A DNA stretch of 64,000 bases. It comes from UBA2396 sp038042175. GTDB taxonomy: Bacteria; Planctomycetota; Phycisphaerae; Phycisphaerales; UBA1924. Positions 42,630 to 51,512 of this stretch are shown here, piece by piece. Each line of letters starts with the position of its first letter. The stretch's first letter is position 1. The position numbers and the translations under genes were made by a program. The notes under the pieces are model-generated. The model did not search any database, had not been told where the DNA came from, and worked only from the letters and a program-made list of their open reading frames with translations. The stretch covers positions 7,247-71,246 of the forward strand of contig CAYHQQ010000016.1 in NCBI GenBank assembly GCA_964358855.1, in the 5' to 3' direction.

Positions 42630-43754
42630 ATGCAGATCCTGATTGTCGCCAATTTCATCCGCAATATGCCGTGGGATTCGGCGTGGTGGACCGTGGTCTT
42701 TGCCCGCGAGTTCCTGGCGCAGGGGCACTCTGTTCGTATTCTGGCCGATGGCCTCGAATCGCCCGAAACGCTGGCGGGCTTCGAGTCCGAGATCGTGCGG
42801 CCGAGCCGGACGCATCTGGGGGCCAATCCGCGGAGCTTTGCCCTACGGGTCCGGGAGGCTCGGGAGCGGTCGGCGGACATGGTCACGCTCTCACTCACGG
42901 GCTGGGTGGCCGGCGACCTCTGGTTGCCGCTCGACCAGACACCCGGCCAGCTTTCGGGATCGATCTTTCGCGATCTGCGCCCGCTGTCGGCGGCGTTGGA
43001 GTTCATCCATCACCCGTGGCTCATCCACGAGGCCTTCGCACATCGACGTGCGGCACAGGAGGCGGCCGGCAAGGGAACGCGTCGCCTGAACTTTGGCGAG
43101 GGTGAGTCTGGAATCGGGCATGCGAGCGGGCTGGCGATCGACACGCGGGCGCGGTACTCGGGCGAGGCGATATCGCTCAGGCGACTGATGGGGATCGCGT
43201 GCGATGAACCAGTCTTTGTGCTCTCGGCCGCGGAGGTCAGGCCGCACGCGCTTGAACCGATCGCTCAGGGCTTTACGGCGGCGAGGAGTGGTGGTGGGCC
43301 TGGGGCTGGGGGTGGGGTTGGGGCGAGGCTGATCGTGCTCACGCGGCGGCAGCATTCGGTCTCGCGCGTTGTGCAGGACGCGGGTTGCGGGCGCGATGTG
43401 ATCGTCATGGGTCTCTCGCGTCGGGTGGAGCTGCCCCTTTCGATCGCGGAGGTCGCGATCGCAGGTCCCATGAGCGGGGGCGTGTCATGCGGACGCTGGG
43501 TGGCCGACGCGCTGCGGGTGGGGCTCCCCGTGGTCGCGTCGGTGGACTCGTCGGGTGCACGCCTCGCCGAGACTAGCGGAGCGGCGATGGTGCGTGCCCA
43601 CGACGCCATGTCGTGGGAGCGAGGCTTTGCCCAGGCGCTGGACGCGTCATGGCGCAAGCACGCGGGCGAGAGAGCGATGGAGGCCGCACCGCAACTTTCG
43701 GTCGACGCGATGGTCGCACGTCTCCTGGCGACGCTACGCTCGCCGAACTCGTGA
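42630..43754 (+). CDS. Glycosyltransferase, GT4-like
   Basis: 374 residues. The N-terminus MQILIVANFIRNMPWDSAWWTVVFAREFLAQGHSVRILADG is a GT-B Rossmann half, and LIVLTRRQHSVSRVVQDAG with GVSCGRWVADALRVGLPVVASVDSSGA in the C-terminal half is the nucleotide-sugar side with the usual Gly-rich loop and Gly-x-Pro-Val-Val. A Gly-rich linker (GGGPGAGGGVGAR) joins the lobes. The conserved ExxxxxxxE of GT4 is not clearly present, so the sugar and acceptor are unknown. It overlaps the downstream MFS start (GTGA), which suggests a joint role, for example making and exporting a glycan. Confidence 0.65.
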   Translation: MQILIVANFIRNMPWDSAWWTVVFAREFLAQGHSVRILADGLESPETLAGFESEIVRPSRTHLGANPRSFALRVREARERSADMVTLSLTGWVAGDLWLPLDQTPGQLSGSIFRDLRPLSAALEFIHHPWLIHEAFAHRRAAQEAAGKGTRRLNFGEGESGIGHASGLAIDTRARYSGEAISLRRLMGIACDEPVFVLSAAEVRPHALEPIAQGFTAARSGGGPGAGGGVGARLIVLTRRQHSVSRVVQDAGCGRDVIVMGLSRRVELPLSIAEVAIAGPMSGGVSCGRWVADALRVGLPVVASVDSSGARLAETSGAAMVRAHDAMSWERGFAQALDASWRKHAGERAMEAAPQLSVDAMVARLLATLRSPNS

Positions 43755-45091
43755 AACGCGCGCTCACTTTCACCGTCCCCCTCATGGCGAGGCGAACGCT
43801 CTCGCTCGAGCTTTTGGCCACGCTCTTTTTCGCCGTCACGCTGGGATTTCTCGAGGCGGGCACCGTCAGCGTGTTCCTCAAGCGGGTGTTCGACGGCACG
43901 ACCGACCGCGCGGCGGGCAACCTCGCCGTCGTGCTGGCTGGTTCGGCCAGCGAGATCGCAAACATCGTGAGCTTCGGCTGGATCGCCATGAGCCACGCGA
44001 GGCCCAAGGTTCGTTTCATCAACTGCCTTCAGGCGGGCGTGGTGGTGTGCGTCGGGTGCATCGCCTTTGTGCCCCAGACCGGCGGCGGGCTGTGGACGGC
44101 CCTTGCCCTGGTGATGCTCGCTCGGATCTGCTGGTCGGGGATCGTGACGCTTCGGACCTCGATCTGGCGATCAAACTACCCGCGCGAGGTCCGGGCACGC
44201 GTCGTGGGGCGGATCTCGATCATCACCCAGATCGTCATCGCCACGGCCGGGCTTGGCGTGGGTGCGGCCCTGGACTGGAACGTCGAGAGCTTCCGCGTGC
44301 TCGCCCCGTTGATGGCCATGATCGGCATCGTGGGCATCGGGTTCTACGGGCGCATCCGCCCCCGGGGCGAGAGGCTCGCCCTGGTCCAGGAGCGGGCCCA
44401 GCCGCGAGCGGCGGGAGTGATGCGTCCCTGGATGGGCATCGTCTCGGTCCATCGCATCCTGCGATCGGATCGTCGCTTCGCCCAGTTCATGGCGTTCATG
44501 TTCCTGCTTGGTCTGGGCAATCTCATGGTGGTTCCCACCCTCGTGCTCGCTCTCAACGAGCGGTTCAATCTTGGTGACGATCCCTTCAAGGCGAGCGTGC
44601 TGGTGACCACGCTGGTCCCCAGCATCCTGATGCCGCTGGCCGTGCCGATGTGGGCCTCTCTCCTGGACCGCGCGCACGTCGTGAAGTTTCGGGCGATCCA
44701 CGGGTGGGCGTTCGTGCTGGCGTCAACCCTTTTCACCATCGGTGCGGCGACGTTGAGCTACCCCATCGTGGTGGCGGGGTCGGTCGCCTGGGGGATCGCC
44801 ACCGGCGGCGGGGCCGTCGCGTGGAACATCGGGCACACCGACTTCTCTCCCCCGGGCGCGACCTCGCACTACATGGCGACGCACGTGACGCTCAACGGCA
44901 TCCGCGGGCTCATCGCTCCTTTGCTGGCGGTGGGGATGTATCACTGGCTCTCCAATCATCGTGACGCGCTGCCAGTCGAGCCTGCCGCGATGGTGCTGGG
45001 TGTCACCTGCGTGCTGAGCGTGAGCGGGACGATGGGCTTTGCGTGGCTTCGTCGCTCAATGAATGTCGCGGGCAGGCCCCCGGAGGCCTGA
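43751..45091 (+). CDS. Major facilitator superfamily transporter
   Basis: 446 residues from GTG 43751, coupled to the glycosyltransferase by a GTGA overlap. About 12 hydrophobic helices are seen in two groups, separated by a basic cytoplasmic loop (about 195-230). The interhelix motif RISIITQIVIATAGLGVGAAL and the second-half FMFLLGLGNLMVVPTLVLAL fit MFS. There is no N-terminal signal peptide. The substrate is unknown. A strong stem-loop spans its stop codon. Confidence 0.75.
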   Translation: MKRALTFTVPLMARRTLSLELLATLFFAVTLGFLEAGTVSVFLKRVFDGTTDRAAGNLAVVLAGSASEIANIVSFGWIAMSHARPKVRFINCLQAGVVVCVGCIAFVPQTGGGLWTALALVMLARICWSGIVTLRTSIWRSNYPREVRARVVGRISIITQIVIATAGLGVGAALDWNVESFRVLAPLMAMIGIVGIGFYGRIRPRGERLALVQERAQPRAAGVMRPWMGIVSVHRILRSDRRFAQFMAFMFLLGLGNLMVVPTLVLALNERFNLGDDPFKASVLVTTLVPSILMPLAVPMWASLLDRAHVVKFRAIHGWAFVLASTLFTIGAATLSYPIVVAGSVAWGIATGGGAVAWNIGHTDFSPPGATSHYMATHVTLNGIRGLIAPLLAVGMYHWLSNHRDALPVEPAAMVLGVTCVLSVSGTMGFAWLRRSMNVAGRPPEA

Positions 45092-45099
45092 CCCGCGAC
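45065..45099. terminator. Stem-loop over the MFS stop codon
   Basis: GTCGCGGG with CCCGCGAC and CAGGCC with GGCCTG form a 14-bp stem around a six-base loop; the TGA lies in the descending arm. No T-tract follows. It may stabilise the 3' end or help terminate between the converging MFS and Hsp20 genes. Confidence 0.55.
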
Positions 45100-45178
45100 A
45101 ATTCGTGCACGGGGCCGAATTGGCGTCAGCCAGAGCGGCTCCGTGCGTGTTCGGCGTCCCTGCCGCACGCCACGGGCA

Positions 45179-45619
45179 TCAGTCGATGGTCAGCTTCCTG
45201 GGCTGAACCTTGGGAGTCTTGGGGAATCGCAGGGTCAAGACGCCGTCCCTGAACTCGGCCTTGGCGTCGCTGTCGACGACCTCGGCGGGGAGTTCGACCT
45301 GCCTGAAGACGGCCCCGGAGCGGCGTTCCCTGCGGAGGAATCGCTCGCCGGTCTGGGACTTCTCTTCGTTGCGCGTCGCGCGGATCGAGAGCAGCCCGTC
45401 GTGCACCTGCACGTCGATCTGATCCTTGGCGAACCCGGGGAGATTGGAGCGCACGATCACGCTCCCTTGGTCCTCGGAGATATCGACGGCGAAGGTTCCA
45501 GGCTGCGGATGCGACAACCCCGCGACATGGGCCATGAAGGGGTCGGCCAGGACGGAGTCGAGCACACGGAAGATCGAAGCGGTCTGGCGAGGGGTGCAGT
45601 CGTTGCTGGCGCAGTTCAT
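45179..45619 (-). CDS. Small heat shock protein (Hsp20/alpha-crystallin)
   Basis: 146 residues from ATG 45619 with AAGGAG nine bases upstream. The alpha-crystallin domain covers about 45-140: FAVDISEDQGSVIVRSNLPGFAKDQIDVQVHDGLLSIRA, ERRSGAVFRQVELPAEV, AEFRDGVLTLRFPKT with the conserved GxLTLRFPK. The N-terminal arm is short and contains Cys residues. An ATP-independent holdase for unfolding proteins. No CIRCE or other heat-shock operator could be identified upstream. Confidence 0.92.
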   Translation of the reverse strand: MNCASNDCTPRQTASIFRVLDSVLADPFMAHVAGLSHPQPGTFAVDISEDQGSVIVRSNLPGFAKDQIDVQVHDGLLSIRATRNEEKSQTGERFLRRERRSGAVFRQVELPAEVVDSDAKAEFRDGVLTLRFPKTPKVQPRKLTID

Positions 45620-45867
45620 ACAGGTCTCCTTCTCGGCGCTGTGCGGCTCCAAGCCGCGAGCACGCCGATGCCAGCATGCATTGCAACAGGCGTGCCAACG
45701 CCATTTGAGCCCAAAAACGAGCCTCGAACCGGCCAAGGCGGCAGATGGGCCTGCCATATTGTCAGAATGACAGCCAGCCGGGGGGCGTGATTCGGGGCGG
45801 TGGTCCGGGGGGGCATTGACCCCACCCGCCCCTCGCATCCGATCGCAAAGGGCATTACAATGCTTTC

Positions 45868-46911
45868 ATGATCATCGATCTTCGAAGCGACACCGTGACC
45901 CGCCCGACCCTGGAGATGCGACGCCAGATGGCCGACGCCGAGGTCGGCGACGATGTGCTGGGCGACGACCCGACGATCATCCGGCTTCAGGAGAAGTTTG
46001 CGACCCTCATGGGAATGGAGGCCGCGTGCTACGTGCCGTCGGGAACGATGGCCAACCAGGCCTCCATCCGCGCCCACACCGAGCCGGGCGACGAGGTGAT
46101 CGCCCATGAGGGCAGCCACATCATCCATTACGAGACGGGCGCGCCGGCGGCCTTGTCGGGCGTCATGGTCCGTCCGCTGGCGGGCGCGGGCGGGCTCTTT
46201 GATGCCGATCAGCTCGACGAAGCGGTGCGGCCCTACTCGGCGCACTTTGCCCGCAGCCGTCTGCTCATCGTCGAGAACACGCACAACCGGGGCGGGGGCA
46301 CGATCTGGCCGCTCGAGCAGATCAAGCGTGTGACTGCCCGGGCCAGAGTCCTTGGGCTCAAGTGCCATCTCGACGGCGCCCGCCTGTGGAACGCGTGCGC
46401 GGCGACGGGCGTCGCTCCGGCCGAGTACGCGCGGCATTTCGACACGGTCGCGAGCTGTTTCAGCAAGGGGCTGGGCGCGCCGGCGGGTTCGGCGGTGGCG
46501 GGCGACAAGGAGACGATCTTCCGCGTCCACCGCTTCCGCAAGATGTTCGGCGGGGCGATGCGTCAGGCCGGGATCCTGGCCCAAGCCTGCATCTACGCCC
46601 TGGACCACCATCGCGAGAGGCTCGTGGAGGACCACGCCAACGCCAAACGGCTGGCGACGGGGCTGTCGCAGATTCCCGGGCTTCGGGTCGACATGCCGGC
46701 GGTGCAGACCAACATGGTCTTCTTCGATCTGGACCGTTCGCTGGCGATGAACGCGGCGGAGCTGTGCAAGAAGTGCGAGGCCTTGGGGGTCAAGATGCTC
46801 CCTGGCGGACCTCGGCGGATCCGGCTGGTCTGCCACCTGGACGTGACGAGTCCGATGATCGACCGGGCGGTCGAGCAGATCGCCGCGGCGCTGGGCGCGG
46901 TCGCGGTCTGA
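45868..46911 (+). CDS. ltaE: Low-specificity L-threonine aldolase
   Basis: 347 residues, the normal size. Starts MIIDLRSDTVTRPTLEMRRQM, followed by VGDDVLGDDPT, ACYVPSGTMANQ, HIIHYE, ENTHNRGGGTIWPLEQ, CHLDGARLWNA and CFSKGLGAPAGS with the PLP-binding Lys at about 200. It splits threonine or allo-threonine into glycine and acetaldehyde. It may provide an alternative threonine route to the dehydrogenase at 5135. The PPK2 gene follows 32 bases downstream. Confidence 0.95.
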   Translation: MIIDLRSDTVTRPTLEMRRQMADAEVGDDVLGDDPTIIRLQEKFATLMGMEAACYVPSGTMANQASIRAHTEPGDEVIAHEGSHIIHYETGAPAALSGVMVRPLAGAGGLFDADQLDEAVRPYSAHFARSRLLIVENTHNRGGGTIWPLEQIKRVTARARVLGLKCHLDGARLWNACAATGVAPAEYARHFDTVASCFSKGLGAPAGSAVAGDKETIFRVHRFRKMFGGAMRQAGILAQACIYALDHHRERLVEDHANAKRLATGLSQIPGLRVDMPAVQTNMVFFDLDRSLAMNAAELCKKCEALGVKMLPGGPRRIRLVCHLDVTSPMIDRAVEQIAAALGAVAV

Positions 46912-46943
46912 CCCGGTGTGGAGCCGTGGGGTATGCTGTCGGC

Positions 46944-47768
46944 ATGCCCAAGACACCCAACTCCGCAGCCGCTCGTTTTCTCCGCAAGCCCGGGAGCAAG
47001 ACGCGACTGGCGTCGATCGACCCGGCCTCGACGCCGGGCATCGACAAGCTGCGGGCCGAGGCGGAGCTCGCGCGCAATCGCGAGGAGCTCGAGAAGCTCC
47101 AGTATCGTCTTTGGGCACAGAACACCCAGGCGCTTCTGGTGGTGCTCCAGGGCATGGACACGTCGGGCAAGGACGGCGTGGTGCGGCAAGTGGTGACGGG
47201 CATGAACCCCGAGGGGTCGAGGGTTACGTCATTCAAGAAGCCCTCGGAGGTCGAGCTCGACCACGACTTCCTGTGGCGGATCCACAGCGCGTGTCCGGCC
47301 CGCGGGGAGGTCGCGGTGTTCAACCGTTCGCATTACGAGGATGTGCTGATCGTCCGGGTGCACGCGCTGGTGCCCAAGGAGGTCTGGCGCCCGCGATACG
47401 AGATCATCAACGGGTTCGAGCGGACATTGGTTGGCGATGGGACCACGATTGTCAAGATCTTTCTGCATATCAGCAAGGACGAGCAGAAGCGCAGGCTGAT
47501 CGAGCGGCTGGAGGACCCCGAGAAGAACTGGAAGTTCAATCCCGGCGACGTCGAGGAGCGCAAGCACTGGGACGAGTACCAGGAAGCGTACGAGGACGTG
47601 ATCTCGCGGTGCGGCACGCCCGAGGCGCCCTGGCACGTCGTTCCCGCGGACCACAAGTGGTATCGGAACTGGGCGGTGAGCGAGATCCTGCTGCACGCGA
47701 TGAGGGAGATGGCGCCAAAGCCACCACGCGGGCGGTTCAAGGTGAAGGACTTCAAGTTCGACGAGTGA
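46944..47768 (+). CDS. Polyphosphate kinase 2 family protein
   Basis: 274 residues. Walker A GMDTSGKDG at 70-78, lid module with FKKPSEVELDHDFLWRIH, Walker B in VAVFNRSHYEDVLIVRVH, then FLHISKDEQKRRLIERLEDPEKNWKF, ADHKWYRNWAVSEIL. These are diagnostic of class I/III PPK2, which phosphorylates nucleotides (ADP or AMP) with polyphosphate. The single-domain length argues for class I or III. It lies 32 bases after ltaE and may be co-transcribed. A long palindromic element follows its stop. Confidence 0.92.
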   Translation: MPKTPNSAAARFLRKPGSKTRLASIDPASTPGIDKLRAEAELARNREELEKLQYRLWAQNTQALLVVLQGMDTSGKDGVVRQVVTGMNPEGSRVTSFKKPSEVELDHDFLWRIHSACPARGEVAVFNRSHYEDVLIVRVHALVPKEVWRPRYEIINGFERTLVGDGTTIVKIFLHISKDEQKRRLIERLEDPEKNWKFNPGDVEERKHWDEYQEAYEDVISRCGTPEAPWHVVPADHKWYRNWAVSEILLHAMREMAPKPPRGRFKVKDFKFDE

Positions 47769-47776
47769 GAAAGGCA

Positions 47777-47958
47777 GTTCAACACGGAGGACACGGAGGG
47801 GCACGGAGAAAGACAGGATGGCGCGAAGGAAATGGAGCGGAAAGGGCAGAAGGCTGAACTTGAAGGCGGAAGGCTGAATCAACTCCGCCTTCATCCTTCA
47901 AGTTCAGCCTTCTGCCTTGTCTTTCTTCCCTGCTCCACCGTGTGGTCCGTGTTTCAAC
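47777..47958. repeat. Large nested palindromic element
   Basis: The 182 bases are self-complementary throughout. The outer arms are GTTCAACACGGAGGACACGG and the inverse of GTGTGGTCCGTGTTTCAAC. The middle arms share GAAAGACA and the inner arms CAGAAGGCTGAACTTGAAGG with its exact complement. A similar architecture, with different words, lies at 58887-59043. It is between PPK2 and flagellin 1. Confidence 0.88.
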
Positions 47959-47977
47959 TCGTTGTTCGATGTCGCGT

Positions 47978-48016
47978 GGAAAAAGAAAGCGACCCCGGCT
48001 CAAGGGAGCCGGGGTC
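47978..48016 (-). terminator. Terminator of flagellin 1 / flagellar cluster
   Basis: On the minus strand, an 11-bp perfect stem (GACCCCGGCTC and complement, four-base loop) is followed by a T-rich tract (GCTTTCTTTTTCC). It lies 25 bases after the flagellin 1 stop codon. Confidence 0.85.
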
Positions 48017-48040
48017 ACGGGTTCACGGAGTCAGGAGGCG

Positions 48041-49564
48041 TTAGCCCAGGAGCTGGAGAACCGACTGGGGAGCCTGGTTGGCCAGGCCCAGCACGTTGGT
48101 CGAGGCGCTGACCATGATCTGCGACCGGGTCAGCGAGGCCGTCTCGGCGGCGAAGTCGCTGTCACGGATCACGGACTGGGCGGCCTGGGAGTTCTCAAGG
48201 GCCACGTTGAGGCTTCGAGTGGTGGCGCCGATGGTGTTCTTCTGGAAGGCACCAAGGCGACCGCGGAGCGAGGAGACCTGGTTGATCGCCTCGGAGACGA
48301 TCTTCTGGGCGTTATCGAGGCTGGCGGTGGTGAGGCTGTTGGCATTGCCGCTGGAGAGCGAGCTGAGGAAGCCGGCGGTGGAGTTGCCGAGCTTGCGGAT
48401 GGAGGTGTCGCCCACGCCCAGGGAGACCTTGCCGTTGATGTCGACCTTGCCGGCGAGCTGGAAGGTCGCTCCGCCGCCGGTGATGGTGCCGGTCTGGCCG
48501 GTGCCGACCGAGCCCAGGGTGGTGGAGGTCGTGCCGGTGAAGGTCAGCTCGGCATCGAGGAAGTCGGTGGAGATTCGGGCGTTACGACCCTTGCTGACGG
48601 CGATGATGCCGTTGATGGTGGCGCCCACGTCCTGGCCCGAGTCCGACAGGCCGTTGGTGGCCGAGGCGAAGCCGGTGTGCGTGGCGGTCTTCACGGTGTT
48701 GAAGTTGGTGGAGGACATGTTGTAGACGCCGATGGCGGTGCCGGTGATGTTGCCGGCGGCAACGACCTTGACGCTGACGAACTCGGCGGAGCCGTACTCG
48801 GTGCTGAAGAGGCGGACGCCGGTGCCGCTCTTGGAGGCGGAGACGCCGGTGACGTCCTTGAAGGTGTTGATGGTGTCACGGATGACCGAGACGTTGGTGC
48901 CCGAGGCGAAGGAGAGTTCGCGTGAGCCCTTGCTGCCCTTGACCTCGACGACGAACTTGCTGCCCGTGGCGCCGGTGCCCGAGAGGCTGATATTGCTGGT
49001 CGCCATCGAGAGGTAGAAGCCGCCGAGCTGGGCCGACTTGGTGATGACGGCGTTGAGGTTCATGCTGCCGCCGCTGAACTTGGCGGCGTTGATGCGGAAG
49101 TCCGACACGCCCGCGGCCATGCCGCTGACCTTGAAGTCGAAGTTGCCGTTGAGGAGCTTGATGCCCTGGAAGCTGGTGCTTCCGGAGATGCGGTCGATGG
49201 TCTGGAGGATGGAGTCGACCTGCAGCTGGTTGGCGTCCTTCTCCTCGCTGGAGAGGCCGGCGGAGCTGGCGGTCGAGGTGACCAGGCCCTGGAGCTCGGT
49301 CAGGAGGCCCGAGACTTCCTGGAGACCGCCCTCGGCGGTGTTGACGACCTGGTCGGCGCGATCGGCGTTGGAGAGGGCGGCGCTGGTCGACTTGATCTGG
49401 GAGCCCAGGGCTTCCGACGCGATCAGGCCGGCGGGATCGTCCTTTCCTCGGTTGATCTTCACGCCCGTGGACAGCCGCTCGAGCGACGTGTTCAAGGACG
49501 AGTGGTTCTGGTTCAGCACGCGCTGAGCGATCATGGACTGGACGTTTGTATTGATACGGCTCAT
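48041..49564 (-). CDS. Flagellin 1
   Basis: 507 residues from ATG 49564 with GGAGG upstream. The N-terminal D0/D1 helices MSRINTNVQSMIAQRVLNQN and LNTSLERLSTGVKINRGKDDPAGLIASEALG and the C-terminal LNVALENSQAAQSVIRDSDFAAETASLTRSQIMV ending QAPQSVLQLLG are those of bacterial flagellins. The central 280 residues are the variable D2/D3 region exposed on the filament. No signal peptide: it is exported through the flagellar channel. It is the last gene of the cluster, 308 bases downstream of flagellin 2, with its own leader and terminator. Confidence 0.95.
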   Translation of the reverse strand: MSRINTNVQSMIAQRVLNQNHSSLNTSLERLSTGVKINRGKDDPAGLIASEALGSQIKSTSAALSNADRADQVVNTAEGGLQEVSGLLTELQGLVTSTASSAGLSSEEKDANQLQVDSILQTIDRISGSTSFQGIKLLNGNFDFKVSGMAAGVSDFRINAAKFSGGSMNLNAVITKSAQLGGFYLSMATSNISLSGTGATGSKFVVEVKGSKGSRELSFASGTNVSVIRDTINTFKDVTGVSASKSGTGVRLFSTEYGSAEFVSVKVVAAGNITGTAIGVYNMSSTNFNTVKTATHTGFASATNGLSDSGQDVGATINGIIAVSKGRNARISTDFLDAELTFTGTTSTTLGSVGTGQTGTITGGGATFQLAGKVDINGKVSLGVGDTSIRKLGNSTAGFLSSLSSGNANSLTTASLDNAQKIVSEAINQVSSLRGRLGAFQKNTIGATTRSLNVALENSQAAQSVIRDSDFAAETASLTRSQIMVSASTNVLGLANQAPQSVLQLLG

Positions 49565-49749
49565 GAGATCCTCCGTGAACAACTCCGGACGGTCGGTCAC
49601 ACCTTGTGAACCCGTACCAGAGCCCGATCCGCGCCGGCGAGCACACTGCTCGTTGGCCCCCGTCGAGGGGCGCCTTTCCAGCTTGCCCGGCCTTCCGTGC
49701 CGGGGCTTGTGCAGCTCTGCGGAACACCCGCGAGTGCCTTACGCACAAG

Positions 49750-49777
49750 ACATCGGCGGCCCCCGTATGCGGATTCA
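49750..49777 (-). promoter_or_regulatory. Possible sigma-28 promoter of flagellin 1
   Basis: On the minus strand TGAA (49774-49777) and GCCGATGT (49750-49757), 16 bases apart, resemble the flagellar sigma-28 consensus TAAA-N15-GCCGATAA. It lies 70 bases after the flagellin 2 terminator and would give a leader of about 180 bases. The match is imperfect. Confidence 0.35.
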
Positions 49778-49819
49778 CTCGTGCCCAAGAAAAATCATCA
49801 CGCCAGCCCATCCGCAAGC

Positions 49820-49847
49820 AGAAAGCCCCGGCGACGGCGCCGGGGCT
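49820..49847 (-). terminator. Terminator of flagellin 2
   Basis: Stem AGCCCCGGC with its complement, six-base loop, followed on the minus strand by TTTC. It lies 25 bases after the flagellin 2 stop codon and separates the two flagellin genes. Confidence 0.75.
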
Positions 49848-49872
49848 CTTGATAACCGCTGTGCTTATCGGA

Positions 49873-51423
49873 TCATCCCAGCAGCTGGAGGACCTGCTGA
49901 GAGGACTGGTTGGCCAGGGAGAGCACGCTGGTGCCGGCGCTGGCGAGGATCTGCGACCGGGTCATCGAGCTGGTCTCGGAGGCGAAGTCCGAGTCGCGGA
50001 TCTGCGAGTTGCTCGCCGTGAGGTTCTCGAACGCCGACTGGAGGCTCCTGGAGTTGGCCTGCAGGACGTTCTTCTCGAAGGCGCCCATGCGACCTCGCAG
50101 GGTCGAGATCTCGTCGATCGCCTGGTCCAGGATATCGCTGGAGGCGGTGAAGTCGCCCGCGGCCACGGACTGGGCGATTGAGTTGCCCTGCCCGGTCTTG
50201 ACCGAGGAGAGGAAGTTCATGACGCCGTTGACAAGGACGCCTCCCATCCGAGACGCGGCGACGCTGGGGACGCCGAAGTTGGTCTGCTGGAGGGCGGTGA
50301 CGTCCTGGCCGAGCTGGAAGAGGGCTCCTCCACCGGTGACGTAGAACGTCGAGGCCGTTGCCGCCGGATTGGTCGCCAAGGCGGTGTTGAGGAGGAGATC
50401 GGCACCCAGCGAGCTGTTGTTGACGGCGACGGAGAGGCCCCGTCCGGTGGCGAGGGACCCGTTGACCAGGGCGGCGACGTCCTGGCCCTTGTCCTGCTGG
50501 GCGACGGTCAGGCCTGTCGCGCTCCAGTTGGCGGGCGAGCTGAGGGTGGTGGGGTCGACGTTGTTGGCGAAGGCCATGAGATTGGCGGTGAACGAGTCGC
50601 CGGTAGAGGGTGCCCCGACGCGTTTGACGCTGACGAAGGCGTCGCTGCCGTACTCGGAGCTGGTGATCTTGAGCCCCGAGGTCATGTTGTTGTTGACCAG
50701 GGAGGCGGTGACGCCGGTGAAGGCGGTGGTGTTGTTGATCGCCTTCATGACCGACGAGAGCGGGGCGCTCTGGGGGAACTGGATGGTCTGGACGCCGGCC
50801 TTGCCGCCGACCTCCAGAGTCATCGCCGAGAGCAGGTAGCCGCCGGTGGCGCTGACGGGGTTGAGGTACAGGGCGGCTTTTTGGGCGCTGGTCACGACCT
50901 TGACGTTGACCTGGAGAGTGGCCTGGCCGACGAGGGTGGCGCTATGGATGGTGGCCTTGTTGATCGCGCTGGTGGCGACGCCCGAGAGGGTGTAGTCGAG
51001 GGTGCCGTTGAGCAGCTTGAGCCCGCCGAAGCTGGACGTGTTGCTGATGCGGGTGATCGAGTCGATGGCCGAGTCGATCTGGAGCTGGTTGGCGGCGCGT
51101 TCGGCCTCGCTGTTGCCGCCGGTGTTGGCGGACTCGACCAGCAGGCTCTTGATCGAGTTGAGCAGGTCGCTCACCTCGTTGAGGGCCGACTCGGTCGTTG
51201 CGATGACGCTGCTGGCGCGATCGGAGTTCTTCATTCCGCTCGACAGGCCCTGGATGTCGGATTTGATGCGTTCGGAGATGATGAGTCCGGCAGGGTCGTC
51301 GGCACCTCGGTTGATCTTGAGCCCCGTGGAGAGGCGTTCGAGGTGCAGAGAGAGATCCTTCTGCGCCCTGTTGAGGTGCGATTGGGCAATGACGCTCGAG
51401 ATGTTGGTATTGATCCGTGACAT
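49873..51423 (-). CDS. Flagellin 2
   Basis: 516 residues from ATG 51423, whose ribosome site GGAGG is inside a hairpin. The N-terminal SRINTNISSVIAQSHLNRAQ, SLHLERLSTGLKINRGADDP and C-terminal SLQSAFENLTASNSQIRDSDFASETSSMTRSQILASAG with final SSQQVLQLLG are flagellin D0/D1 domains. Compared with flagellin 1 the ends are clearly related while the central region is divergent, so the two are old paralogues. It follows csrA by 89 bases. Likely the first flagellin under CsrA control. Confidence 0.95.
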   Translation of the reverse strand: MSRINTNISSVIAQSHLNRAQKDLSLHLERLSTGLKINRGADDPAGLIISERIKSDIQGLSSGMKNSDRASSVIATTESALNEVSDLLNSIKSLLVESANTGGNSEAERAANQLQIDSAIDSITRISNTSSFGGLKLLNGTLDYTLSGVATSAINKATIHSATLVGQATLQVNVKVVTSAQKAALYLNPVSATGGYLLSAMTLEVGGKAGVQTIQFPQSAPLSSVMKAINNTTAFTGVTASLVNNNMTSGLKITSSEYGSDAFVSVKRVGAPSTGDSFTANLMAFANNVDPTTLSSPANWSATGLTVAQQDKGQDVAALVNGSLATGRGLSVAVNNSSLGADLLLNTALATNPAATASTFYVTGGGALFQLGQDVTALQQTNFGVPSVAASRMGGVLVNGVMNFLSSVKTGQGNSIAQSVAAGDFTASSDILDQAIDEISTLRGRMGAFEKNVLQANSRSLQSAFENLTASNSQIRDSDFASETSSMTRSQILASAGTSVLSLANQSSQQVLQLLG

Positions 51424-51438
51424 GGGCAATCCTCCATG
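51421..51438 (-). promoter_or_regulatory. CsrA-site hairpin sequestering the flagellin 2 ribosome binding site
   Basis: On the minus strand CATGG-AGGATTGC-CCATG: five-base arms present AGGA in the loop. The SD (GGAGG) is partly in the stem and the start ATG is the 3' arm. GGA in a hairpin loop over an SD is the standard CsrA binding arrangement. Confidence 0.65.
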
Positions 51439-51451
51439 ATTGCGGTGTGCT

Positions 51452-51464
51452 CTGAATCCTTCAG
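51452..51464 (-). promoter_or_regulatory. Second CsrA-site hairpin in the flagellin 2 leader
   Basis: On the minus strand CTGA-AGGAT-TCAG: a four-base stem with the five-base loop AGGAT. It lies 13 bases upstream of the first hairpin, a spacing that allows one CsrA dimer to bridge both. Confidence 0.65.
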
Positions 51465-51512
51465 TCCGTTTGGTTCACGCCTGAATTACTGGTGGGGTCT
51501 TTCGATCCCCGG

